From: Dermatemys mawii
Lineage: Eukaryota > Chordata > Testudines > Dermatemydidae
Direction: 5' to 3'
NCBI GenBank assembly: GCA_007922305.1
Contig: ML677334.1
Coordinates: 55,664,720-55,728,719, forward strand
DNA length: 64,000 bases
Made by a program: the position numbers and the translations under genes. The notes beneath the pieces are model-generated. The model was given only the letters and a program-made list of their open reading frames with translations. It had not been told where the DNA came from and ran no database searches. Positions 47,461 to 58,469 of the stretch are shown here, in pieces (within the stretch, counting starts at the first letter, position 1; each line of letters begins with the position of its first letter).

Positions 47461-48291
47461 CACCACCATTTCTGCTTTGGTTTTGATTCCTGCCCAACTT
47501 CTGCCCACATTGAACACACATGGCTTCACCATCCAAAGTGGAAGTTGCAGCTGCAGTGACATTAGAAACACTGTGGGGGAGCCATATGCAGCCCGTGGTC
47601 TGCAATTTGGCATCTTCTGGGATAGATCAATCACTGTTCTTACACTTCTAGGAAAAAGAACTGAAATCCAGCTCTAAAGCATGCCAACCCCAAATAATCT
47701 CAATTAGATTAGGTCATTTCTAAGTCAAAGAAACTTATGATCACTCAGACAAGGGGGGAACAAAGTGACTCACAGTTCTGGACTCCCCAAGAAAGTGTCA
47801 CAACATGCACCATAACTTGAACTAAGGAAAGCCCAGGGAGGCTCCCCTTTGAGTCATCTGATAGAATAACTGCGGGGTACACACCAGCCCACAAGGGTTC
47901 TCTCGGTTAAATCTCTGAAGCAGAAGGATGCCTGATGTGTGCACAGCAAGTCCAGCTATGGAGGGGGAAATCCAGCTTCTTGGCAGCAATTACAAAGTAT
48001 AGTCCCAAAGCAGAGTCTCTGTGGGAAGCCTAGTCTACAGCTAGTACACGTCAAAATAAAATGTGTTTACTTGCCAATGAAACAGGAGGCAAAATGAGCA
48101 ACAAAGAGGGCAAATGCTCTTTCCATTTACCATGATTACATAAGGGTTCCTCTACTGACTTGATACTGGTGCGTTCCTTTATTTGGGGCCACCCTAACTT
48201 TAGCCAATAGCAGCCCCTGTGTGGCTAAGGGACTCTGGGTTCCAACTGCATAGGCACCCTGTGCCCTCTGCAGTTACCGGGATTCCCAGGG

Positions 48292-49337
48292 TGTGAAATC
48301 GACATACTACCTCACGAAAGAGAGTGTCATATAAGAGCTCTATTGAAAGCCTGTCTCAGGTGGTTGCCATAACTTTTGCAAAATGTATGTACTGATAATA
48401 TGTAAAGAGCTGTATAGATACACTGAATCTTCTGTTCTCAAAGTCTGCGAATTGTGGCTTGTCACTAGGTGGTGATCAACAAGTTCCTTTCTGGAGGGAA
48501 GATACTTATCTATCTGTCTGGCTACATGTAAACTGAATATTGCATGGTTCACAATGGATGCCCAATGACAGTCTGAGCTGGATGCTAATGAAGGGATTGC
48601 GAAATTTTCCAGAGATTCAATTTAAAGGAAGATAAACCAGCAGGAGGGAGTCCTGTTTGCAAGTGAAGACGATGGATTTTTGGACTTCAGCTGTAAGAGA
48701 CAAAAATGCTCTTTGACTCCTTCACCTAGGAAGTAAACTGACAATGTGTTTGCTTCATTAAAAAAAAAAAAAAAAAAAAAAAAGGGATCACAGCCAAGTC
48801 TGGCTGAAACATGCTGGAAAGACTATGAGGTGAGCTAAACTTTATTTGACATGTCTGTGCCTTATTAGGGAAGACTAGGCTCTAGACTGCATGGTATGAT
48901 TTTGTTTTATATGTAGCCATTTATTTTCAATATTTCTACTTGCTATCACATGAACCTCTATTCTTTGTTAAATACACTTCTTTTTAGTTTTTACTATATG
49001 CAGATCTAAGTACTATGTTTTTAGCGGAGTTGTGTTCCAAGGTGTAACTGGAAAGGTGAGCTGTCCTGTTCCTTGGAAATGGAGGATCTGGGAACTGTGT
49101 GAGAGTTCAGTGGAACAGGGGCTGGGCACTCCAGGAGAATACTCAGAGCACTCAGGGACTGGAGTGTGCCTGTAGTTAATCAGTATAGAGAAAGTGGGGC
49201 CTGCAGATACCTGGAAGGCAGTGCTTGCCGGTGGAGTTAGGGCATTGACCCATAGCAAACACACAGAAGGCTTGCTTGCACTAAGGGCAGGTGGTATTGG
49301 GGTGCCTGACAGTCCTAAGTGCTTCTGAAACATCACA
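48292..49337 (+). mobile_element. LTR-like element with internal poly(A) run
   Basis: The block begins TGTGAAATC and ends AACATCACA. The termini are TG...CA with a 5-bp TGTGA/TCACA inverted end, and the length of about 1.05 kb suits an ERV LTR. A matching 5-bp target duplication was not seen (CAGGG against CATTG), so one boundary may be wrong. It contains a 24-base A-run at 48760-48783. No viral coding sequence is adjacent. Confidence 0.4.
48760..48783 (+). repeat. 24-base A homopolymer
   Basis: An uninterrupted A-run after 'tgcttcatt'. Its length is likely polymorphic and assembly-sensitive. It is the longest homopolymer I saw in the window. Confidence 0.95.
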
Positions 49338-50052
49338 CATTGAAATGAATGCGGCTACTCATGAAGTAAGTATTACCCAGAGTGCAAAAGGATGGAGGAT
49401 TCCAGTCCTTAGATAGAGACTATTCACAGAGTAAGGTACTATTTAATATAAGCAATAAGAATGATAGCATTTAATCCTTGAGCACAGGATGCAAAAAATA
49501 AGGGGAAGGTAGCCGGTGAAAGTCCTTTGAAGTAGGATGTTAAAAACTTGTAAAGTAAGGAATTTTCTCTAGCAGATCTAATTTGTAGTGAAAGGTGGCT
49601 GCAGGAGGAAAAGCAGAACTAAACAAAGGCAGAGTGTAAGCTTCCCTAATGCAGGTTTTGAATTAAGATTGGTCAAATACAATATAAAAACCTAGAACAA
49701 TCCCTTGCTGCAGGGAGTACAAATTTATCCACATTTTATAAAACTGGAGTATGACCTTTCGCTACCAAGCCCAGTGCTTGCAGTCAGCTGCAGTTATTGG
49801 TAATCATTTGTAAAAGGTCATTCATGGACAAGAATATAATATGAGTTTGAAAAGTGCAGAGGATCAGGTTTGTGCTTTTTGCCTCATGTGAGTCAAGAAC
49901 TTTGGAGGGAAAATCACAATCATGACAATCAGCTATGGATCGGAAATTGATTTGAATAATATAGGAACAGCATATCAGTTACAACTTGATATTTTTCAGC
50001 TTCCCCCTGTTAATAGAATATAAATTATACTAATATTTATCAGTAAAATATA

Positions 50053-50090
50053 CAGGAAAGAGAAAAAGAAAGAGAGAGAGAAAGAGAGAT
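50053..50090 (+). repeat. GA-rich purine tract
   Basis: A 'ggaaagagaaaaagaaagag' run followed by 'agagagaaagagagat'. This is a simple purine repeat. Confidence 0.9.
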
Positions 50091-50379
50091 ACTGCATTTT
50101 CAGGTAAGAGGTTTCTTGTTTGCTTACTTTAGATTGATTTAATTTCTTTTTAATAAAATATATTAAAATCCATCACCCCTTCCTCCTGTACCATCCTAGA
50201 AAAATATTATTAAAGCTCAGTTTTTTCATAACTGTTATAAAAATAGGAGTGTTAAGTTTTTTAAAAGGTATATTTGTATAAATATCAATATAAAATACAC
50301 CTTCCTCTCTCAGAACACCCATATCCTTTTTGATTTTGAAATTTCTTTTTGCATGCTGGATGATAGTTTAAGAAGCATC

Positions 50380-50668
50380 TTCTCGGGCCGCTCCACAGGT
50401 CTCCTCTTGCCTCCAGGCCACTGTGAAGCCCAGGCGTGGAGCCCTGGTGGGGAACTGCGGCAGACTGTCCATCTGCCCACAGTGCAGGGTGGAGGAGGCT
50501 GAGACCTGCTTCTGGCCATGTCTCTGCCCTCCAGGTTCCTCACCTGGCTGAGGGCAGGTGGAAAGTCTGCGACGCCGAGCAGGCTTCCCACAGCTTCCCA
50601 CACAGCTCTCCCCGACTAGGCTCCGGCGGTGGTGGGGTGCCTCAGAGCCTCAGCCCAGTCACGGTAAG
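50380..50668. repeat. GC-rich block, repeat-like
   Basis: A sharply bounded GC-rich block in AT-rich intron. It directly abuts the MITE at 50669 and holds overlapping open frames on both strands (50310-50810) with no family motif. The composition and abrupt edges suggest an inserted repeat or retrocopied fragment rather than an exon. No acceptor/donor pair in a CHST9-compatible phase was noticed. Confidence 0.35.
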
Positions 50669-50754
50669 TAGAGCCCTGCAAATCCGTGGACATCCGCAGA
50701 CAATTTTTGCGGCTCGGATGCGGATACACATTTTTGTATCCACGCAGGGCTCTA
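50669..50754. mobile_element. 86-bp hAT MITE, second copy
   Basis: The ends TAGAGCCCTGCAAATCC and GCAGGGCTCTA are perfect inverted 11-mers (TAGAGCCCTGC). The interior matches the 12781-12871 copy ('gcggatacacatttttgtat'). The flanking octamers (ACGGTAAG and TAGGTGGG) do not match, so this copy is older or sits in a rearranged site. Confidence 0.8.
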
Positions 50755-53080
50755 TAGGTGGGTGCCCTCAAAGGACTGTTGAGGGAGAAATACAGGAGCA
50801 GTTATCCTGAAACTGACAATTACGACTAGACTGCTGTTAGCTTTTGCTATTAGAGCATATTGCTGAAAGATACAGAGTAATAAAGATATTATAAAATGAA
50901 TATATATTGTTTAAAATTTCATTTGCTAACTGTAATGATCCCCTCCTTTATTCCAGGTTTTGCTAGAGGTGAAACATCCTGGATCCTGACACTTCATGTT
51001 TTACAAATATTGTCACATATTTGATTTCTGCTTTGGCAGGGGTCTTGTGTTACTTTAAAAATCTCAATTGCATCTCACTTTTGAGTGCCATCATTCCTAT
51101 GCCAACTCAGATATTGGCAGTGCTCAGGACACAGTGGGAAATGGCAGGGGAGATAAAACAAGTTCATCTATAGAAATCATTTCAAGACCTTACACATTTC
51201 ATTGAAAACATGCTAAATGTTTCCTTTTAGTTAAACTGAGAGTGAAAACAGCAGCAGTAAGAGTTGTGCAGACCTTATAAAGTACTCCAATGGCAAAAAG
51301 GAAAACGATGCATTTTGTGCCAAATGATGACACTGAAAGATTTATAAATAGATGTTTCATGTGCACTTTTAATGTTGTAGAGTCAAATGGGCCTTAAAAC
51401 CACACCTGCAAATTCTGCATATGCAAACATTTGTACCCCCCGCCCACTAATACTGCTTCTTGCAAATTACTATATGCACACACACAAAACCCAGCACTTG
51501 GGCACTAGTTATATGCATAAAATATGCAGGTGCAATTTAATAGACACCTATTAGAAAAATGTAGCCATACTGCATGTCAAGAACTATTTATGTATAAATG
51601 TTTAGAAAACCATTTTGTAATATTTATACTCACCACCATGAAGTAGAAACCATGTCACGCATAAAAAGCAGATCTACAATTTTGCAACTGAAGTTGCAAC
51701 CATTTTAATGAATAGAAGGATGATTTAAAAATGGAAATCTAGTTACTACTGGTTGCATGTTGAACACTTCCAGCAAGTAACATGCATGAGATAATGCATC
51801 CATCAAGGACAATTTAAATGCTTACTTCACAGGGGTGAAAAAAGAATTCTGAAAAAGTCCTTAAGCCCAAATGACTAAGTTAAAATATTTGTATTATGAC
51901 TAAAAATAACATGATGCTTATTCTTCCCTGGTGAGCTATATTCTCTTCCATCACATTAAAAAATAATCATGCATGCTTGGTGTGAATTAGCATGTGAATT
52001 ACTGACCAAATTAGCTTCAGCAAGTACTAAGTGACATTCAGACTATTTTGAGATTATGCCCATCATGTAAATTACTAATTTCTACTGAATTGAGCATTTG
52101 GGACTGGACATTCCTCTTAAAATCATAGAAGATATTGATTCTGATCATCAATAAAACTTGAAACTGTCACATTTATTCTCCCTGGGAAAGAATTTAATAA
52201 TTTTTGCTGATAAAGAAAAATAATTTCCCAGTTAACCCATTACTGCTGTTTGTTTATTATGGGATACAATTCTTAATCTACAAACCCAAATTAAAGAGAT
52301 GTAGAAAGAAAGAACAAAGGAAATTGAAAAGCTCTCTGTTAATTAAAGAGTAATTTGGGTTAAAACTAAAGCCACACTTATTACTATTTACATTATTTAA
52401 ATAAGAGACTAAGGGAAAAAAGATGACTTCACAAGACTGGACTTCGAAGAACAATACCTTTAGATCTTAACCACGAGGAACATACTGGCCTATTGCTATT
52501 ATTAGAGAGCTCTCTCAATTTTAGATTGTTTAAATATAAAAGTAGACTCCGGATACTGCAAATTTCAAAGAAACAGATCTTCAGAAAATACATTTTGCAT
52601 GTTAATATTTATGGCTCCAAGCTAAGGAGAGTGGACAGCATGTTTCAAAAAGGGCAAAGAATAAGATGTTCAACTATACACTCCAAACTGGAGAACAGCA
52701 AATCAACCTAAAGTTTCAGATTTCATCTGTTGATAACTAAGTGTATCACTGAGGTGTTTGCTTTCCACAATACCTTCTTCCCCTTTGGATTACAGATAAC
52801 TAGCTCCCAAGACCACAGGGGAAAGAAACATCTCTGTGAATCATGGCACAGAGCCATGGTTACATGAAACATAATTATAGTCACACTACAGCTAGAAAAA
52901 CGGAACAGACTCATAAGAGACATGAGAAAGAAACACACAAGAAATTTCATGTGATGAAGAAATATTTCAAACTAGAACTTACAGTACATGACTTATCTTA
53001 TTTTAAAAGTGAAAGTGATTCCAATAATGCCACATGGACTGAAATCACACCTCAACAGGAAAGGATCTAAAGGGGCTGGC

Positions 53081-53918
53081 TGTGACAGGGGAGAGCCCCA
53101 GCAAGAAGGGAGGGAGACATTCACTGAGACACACCAAGTAATTCCCTCCACCCCTTGGAGTCTCTGGTACCCATTGGCCAGCTGTGGGGTGGGTGGGGAA
53201 ATGCTGATTGGCCAGCATTCCGCAGGTCCCAGGGTTTAACCTGGAACAAGGGCCATGTGGAGCCTCTTTTGGCTCTGTTCCAGCAGCCCTATCCTAGGAA
53301 TGGGAATCTGGCCTGACAGCTTCTGCAGGTCTAGCCAGTTGGCTGTTTGGAGGCCAGGAAATAATGTTTTCTCCCAGGGGCCAATTGGCAGAGGATTGGG
53401 GAGTTTTTGCCTTCCTTGCAGCACCTTCAAGCCACAGTAGGTTAAACAGGAATGTGCTTGCTACCTAACTGAGGTACTTGGCTGAGTTAATTTGTTGCAA
53501 CTTTGGGCCAGTTTCCAGTGTGGATAAAATGCATGATTACCAGAGGTAAAAACCTGGGATGCTGATGATGGGTCTTTGGCTCATGGGATAGTGTGAGACC
53601 TTGTGGCCCTCACAGGCTGAGGTCCCCACCCTTCTGCACCCTCTGTCCTCTTTGTGGGGTAGTGGTGATGATGGTAGGAGTCAGAGTGAGCTGAGTCCCA
53701 GGGGGGAGGCTGAAGAGAGCCTATCCCAAGTTATGGGTTATATGGAAGGAGCCATGTAACCACACACTGGAACCAATTAACTACCTGGGATAGGATAGTA
53801 TGGGTGGTGGGCAGGTAGCGCCCCTCCCTTGTGTTTACATTTAATAAACATTGAAACATGCCACTTCAAATCCATCCACATCTGTCTTCGTTTCACTGTG
53901 TTGTATGTATCAAAAACA
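53081..53918 (+). mobile_element. LTR-like element
   Basis: Starts TGTGACAGGGG and could end at ...tatcaaaaaca (53918), with an AATAAA near 53841 and two CCAAT-type motifs ('cccattggccagc', 'gctgattggccagc') near 53170-53216. The hexamers GCTGGC (left) and ATTGGC (right) share only four bases, so the duplication is weak. This fits a plus-strand solo LTR, but uncertainly. No viral coding sequence was seen. Confidence 0.4.
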
Positions 53919-54376
53919 ATTGGCGCTTTTCTCCGTAATGACAGTGGGGATTTGCAGATCTCTAGGCAATCACCAGTGCAATATTACTTCCTTGTCTTTC
54001 AACATGGAAAGTATCTTTGGTTAAACCATTGCTTTGGACAGCATACAGTCCTACACACGTCTCCTCAGAGGCATTACCTGTTTGTTCATATGTCATGCAT
54101 GCACTCCATGATCCTAAGATTTAATATCTTTTGCCACAGATAAATAAAATAAACGTATCTAGTGCTTACATTCTCTGAACAACAGCAGCAATGTATTGTG
54201 ATTCCATACCTTGTAACAGCAAGGGAAGCTAAAAAGAAACCCACAATTTAAACTTATTGCAGAAGCTGTTCAGGACAGCTTGGTAGCTGCATGCCCTTAA
54301 TGACACACTGAACTGCTGACTAACCTAGAGAAAGGTGAGTGGTGTTGGTGTTTCTTATATATTATTGTTCTGTACC

Positions 54377-54417
54377 GTGTGTATGTGTGCACATGCATGC
54401 ATGCACACACACACATG
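54377..54417. repeat. Alternating purine-pyrimidine (TG/CA) tract
   Basis: 'gtgtgtatgtgtgcacatgc' followed by 'atgcatgcacacacacacat'. Near-perfect Pu/Py alternation with a central palindrome, so it can adopt Z-DNA or a cruciform in principle. Confidence 0.85.
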
Positions 54418-54639
54418 CAGTGGCACATCAAAATTGCTTTAAAATAACAGTCACAATAACCCTGATTTTGGAGCTGACCAGGGACTGACATGGGGACCTT
54501 TTATTTGCAACAGCCTAGCTGTTCTTAACCCTAAAGGACCAGTCATCATGAGTCTCTGTGACATACAGGAACCAGGCCACAATCCCTTTCTCTCAGAGTA
54601 TCTAACTAGTTGAGGTACTTATACAGCCCTCATCACCTT

Positions 54640-54835
54640 AGTATCTGAGTTCCTCACACTCTTTCAGTGTAGTTATTCTCTCAACACACTGTAAGGTAGG
54701 GAGGTGCTATTATCCTCATTTTACAGATGAGGAACTGAGGCACAGAAACTAAGTGATTTGCCCAAGATCACCCAGGAAATCTATGATGCACCATGGAATG
54801 GAATCTGGTCTCCCCTGTCCCAGACCCTCTGTTCC
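54640..54835 (-). repeat. MIR-like SINE, minus strand
   Basis: The plus strand shows the classic inverse core: 'ttatcctcattttacagatg', 'aggaactgaggcacagaaac', 'taagtgatttgcccaagatc' and 'acccaggaaatctatgatg'. This is one of the better-preserved SINEs in the window. Confidence 0.8.
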
Positions 54836-55439
54836 CCACAACCATAGACCTATCCTTCTTCTCTGCCAAGCACTGAGAAAGAGGGGAGATGTAGGAGCTA
54901 CTATAGCAGTTCTGTCACTGTGCCATCTGAGAATATGCTCCACCTCCATGCAGGATCCCAGAGAAGCTGATCTTCTGGCCTTCTAGCAGCTTCGCATCAG
55001 CGGAGCTGGACAAAGCAGCCCTAGTGAGGGTGAGGATACATCCCAAAATCTCTAATATTGAACTTTTAAATTGGTAAATTAGGTAGGATAAGTTCATGAA
55101 AGCAGACATTCATTTAAAAAAACCCTGTCATTATAGCAAACGCTGTGTTCTAATTACAGAACATTGGTAGATTTAATATCATTGCAGTTGATTTAATTAT
55201 ACTTTGTACATAAAAAAACCCACCTCTTCCTTCCTTCCAGTGAATCATTTTTATGGTAAATAAGACCATTGATTTTTAAAAATGGAAAAATTAGCCAGGC
55301 AAAACACAAATAAATATTTAACAGGCAGAGCCATTAGACACATTGTCAGTTTTAAAATTTATACACACACACACGCACCTCTTATTTATCCTATTAGTAT
55401 CACCTTCATAAATAATTCTACGACCTATATATTATATAG

Positions 55440-55630
55440 CATTTTGCATCTATAGATCTTTAAAGCACTTTATAATGGTATTAGCCACATTTTACAGATG
55501 AGGAAACAGAAAAAAAGCATCTTGCCTGAGGTCCCTCAGCAACTGGGCAGGCAAAGTCCAGAAAGGGATCCAGGTACCCTGAACACCAGCCTAAGCACAT
55601 TATCCACTGGACCATCATGCCTCACTGACA
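55440..55630 (-). repeat. MIR-like SINE, minus strand
   Basis: The plus strand has 'ttaaagcactttataatggt', 'attttacagatgaggaaaca', 'cttgcctgaggtccctcagc', 'ggatccaggtaccctgaaca' and ends in 'ttatccactggaccatcatg', the inverse of the tRNA-like head. Confidence 0.8.
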
Positions 55631-55989
55631 TTTTTACATGCTAGTTTATTTTCTCTGACAGGGCTGTTTAATTTTGTATTTCTTTCAGCCTCAAGAATAA
55701 AATGAGACTGGTCAGGGTTCTGTTTTGTTTTGTTTATGGCCAGTTTCTAGTCCATTTAGTTTTCTTGTTTTCATAGTCTAGCACCATGTTATTTTGTTCT
55801 GGGTTAAATAATTCCTGGGAATGTTTGTTGTAAAGGTCCCTCCTACAAATATTCAAAAATCTTGTTTTAAAAAAAAACTATTTTTAAGCCAAATTTGACT
55901 GAACAAAGTCCCTTTTTAAAGCAACAGAAAAGAAATTAGTGTCCCATCTTACCAGGTAGCACGGTGGGTTGCACTGTGGAGATACTTTA

Positions 55990-56850
55990 CATATAAGGTT
56001 GCTAACTTTCTAACTCCACAAAACTGAACACCCTAGCCCTGCTCCTTTCCCAAGGCCTTGCCCCTATCCCGCTCCTTCCCTGAGGCCCTGCCCCACCTCT
56101 TACTACATTCCCACTTCCTCACTGGCTGGTTCNNNNNNNNNNAGGGTATGGGAGGGGACTGGGAGTTGAGGCAGGGGGTTGGGGTGCAGGAGGGTGAGAG
56201 CTCCACCTGGGGGTGGGGCCAGGGATGAGGGGTTTGGGGTGGAAGAGGGGGCTCCAGGCTAGGGGGTGGAGCAGAAGGGTTCAGAGTGTGGGGAGGGGCT
56301 CTGGGCTAGGGTAGGGGCTTGGGGTATGAGTGGGGGTGAGGGCTTCATCTGGGGGTGCAGGTTCTGGGATGGGGCTGGGAATCAGGAGTTTGGAATGCAG
56401 GAGGGGGCTTTGGGGAGTGCTCAGGGCTGGACAGAGAGGTGGGGCTTGGGCTGAAGCATGTGCTTACCTCCAGTGGCTCCTGATCAGTGGTGGGAGGGAG
56501 GCGCTAAGGCAGGCTCCCCGGTTGTCCTAGCATCGCAGACCATGCTATGCCCCAGAAGTAGCCATCAGGTCTGGCTGCTAGACAGAGGCACAGCAGGTGG
56601 CTCTGCACACGCTGCTCTCACCCGCAGCTCCCATTGGCTGCAGTTCCCAGCCAATGGGTGTGTGGTGCCAGTGTTTGGGGCGGGGCAGCATGCAGAGCCT
56701 CATCATCCCTTCCCCCCACTTCTCCCCGGAACTGGACCTGATGGCCACTTCCAGGGTGGAGTGCGGTTGTCACTGCTGACTGGAGCCAGCAGGGTCTCTT
56801 TTCAACTGGGTGTTCCGGTTGAAAAGAGAACACCCAGTCAACCTATTTAT
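55990..56850. repeat. GC-rich dispersed repeat block with assembly gap
   Basis: It opens near 'aaggttgctaactttctaac' and closes near 'ttccggttgaaaagagaaca'. Between them lie C-rich, then G-rich imperfect tandem units ('ggggtgcaggagggtgagag', 'gggctctgggctaggg') and a 'cccattggctgcagttccc' / 'ccaatggg' segment. Composition resembles the 1940-2260 block. Open frames at 56266-56907 arise from the G-rich units and are not considered genes. Confidence 0.5.
56133..56142. other. Assembly gap (10 N)
   Basis: Ten Ns at the switch from the C-rich to the G-rich half of the repeat block. A short fixed-size run like this commonly denotes a gap of unknown length. Confidence 0.98.
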
Positions 56851-57370
56851 ACAGCAGATGAAGAAAAAGAATTTCAGCATATAGACCTTATCCATATGAG
56901 CACCTGAGCCATGTGGGCAGACCTTCATATCTGCATGGACCAGGCTGCATCACTGTGGCCAAAATCACTAAAAGACTTACAGGGAAAAATACTATATCTA
57001 TGAATGAACTGCAGCATGATCAGTGTAATGCCTGGAAAACTGGACAAACTGATATTTTGGCTCAACAGCCTTACCAGCCAACCAGCCTAAGCAATGTTCT
57101 CAGTAGTCTAGATTTACTAGGTTTAACCTGCACTTTCAACTCCAACTCCATTGACTCAGAGGAGAGTTGACAAAACATCTTAAATTGGGCCAGTAGGTGA
57201 AACAGCTAATTGCACCTCAGGTCATATGATGAAATTATGTTTATGGATTTAGTCCTTTCTGATTTCAATAATTTATTAATTTTAACAGCTTACCCGAAAA
57301 GGGACAATGGAAAGTAATGCAAGTTAAAATTCTCTATTCTGTTGTAGCTGAACTTTGAGTATATTACTAC

Positions 57371-58469
57371 TGTGATGGGTTCAGTCACAGAAATCCCCTT
57401 GGGACTGTCACCTGATGTGCTGAAATTATCTCTGAGTCTGGTTAACCTGCCAGCTAAGGCCTCCAGAACCTTGTCTTGTTGAGCTAGACATGCCAGCCTG
57501 CTGCAACACAGCACCCAAAGCTGCAGCCTTTAACTAAAATAGCTCAGCACCTGTCTCCAGCACCGAAACACCCAGCTCCCTATGGGATCGAAACCCCAAA
57601 TAAATCCATTTTACTCTGAATAGAGAGATATGCACATCTGTTTGCTCCCACAGGCATTAATCAATTATTCTGGGTTTAATAAAATCACTTTTGTTTATTA
57701 AGTAGTATAAAAAGTAGGATTTAAGTGGTTTCAAGTAATAACAGAGAAAACAAAGTAAGTGACGAAGCAAATTAAAACAAAACACGCAAGCCTAAGCCTA
57801 ATACATTAAGAAACTGATTACAGGTAATATCTCTCCCTCAAAGGTGTTCCAATAAGCTTCTTTCATAAACTATACTCCTTCCTAGGCTCAATTCTTTCCC
57901 CTGGTACAGTCCTTGTTAGTTCCAGCAGACATCTCAGGTGGTAAGCAGGGATTTTCTCATGACTGGCAGCCACTTTTGTTCTGCCCCACCCCCTTTTATA
58001 GCTTTGGCACAAGGTGGGAATCTTTTGTTTCTCTGGGTCCCCACCCCTCCTTCTAAATGGAAAAGTTCTAGATTTAAGATGGATTCCAGTATCAGGTGAC
58101 ATGGTCACATGTCACTGTAAAACCCCTCATCTCCATGCCCCATGGGCTGGCCCACACATACACAGGAAGGCTTTCAAGTAACTAAGCCATTTACAACTGA
58201 TTGTCTTTGTCAATGGGAGCCATCAAGAGTCTGAACCACCATTAATGGCCCACACTTTGCATAATTTCAGTAGGACCTCAGAGTTATACTTCATATTTCT
58301 AGCTTCAGATACAAGTATGATAAACACATATAAATAGGAGTATATTCAGTAGTTTATAACCTTTGTTATGATACCTTACAACAGACCTTTTACATAAAGC
58401 ATATTCCAGTTACATCATATTCACACTCATAAGTATATTTCCATAAAACATATAAAGTGCAAAATCACA
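57371..58469 (-). mobile_element. Solo LTR with exact 5-bp target-site duplication
   Basis: The element runs from TGTGATGGGTTCAG to GCAAAATCACA, 1099 bp. It has TG...CA ends and a 6-bp TGTGAT/ATCACA inverted terminus, and is flanked by ACTAC on both sides (57366-57370 and 58470-58474). This is the signature of retroviral integration followed by LTR-LTR recombination. A TATAAAA on the minus strand (57994-58000) followed by a minus-strand AATAAA near 57692-57697 suggests minus-strand orientation, the same as CHST9. No internal viral genes remain. The ERV class cannot be set from the LTR alone. Confidence 0.85.

Noticed and set aside
56266..56907. Plus-strand frames of 62-149 codons
   Set aside because: Gly/Trp-rich or repeat-derived translations of G-rich tandem units.
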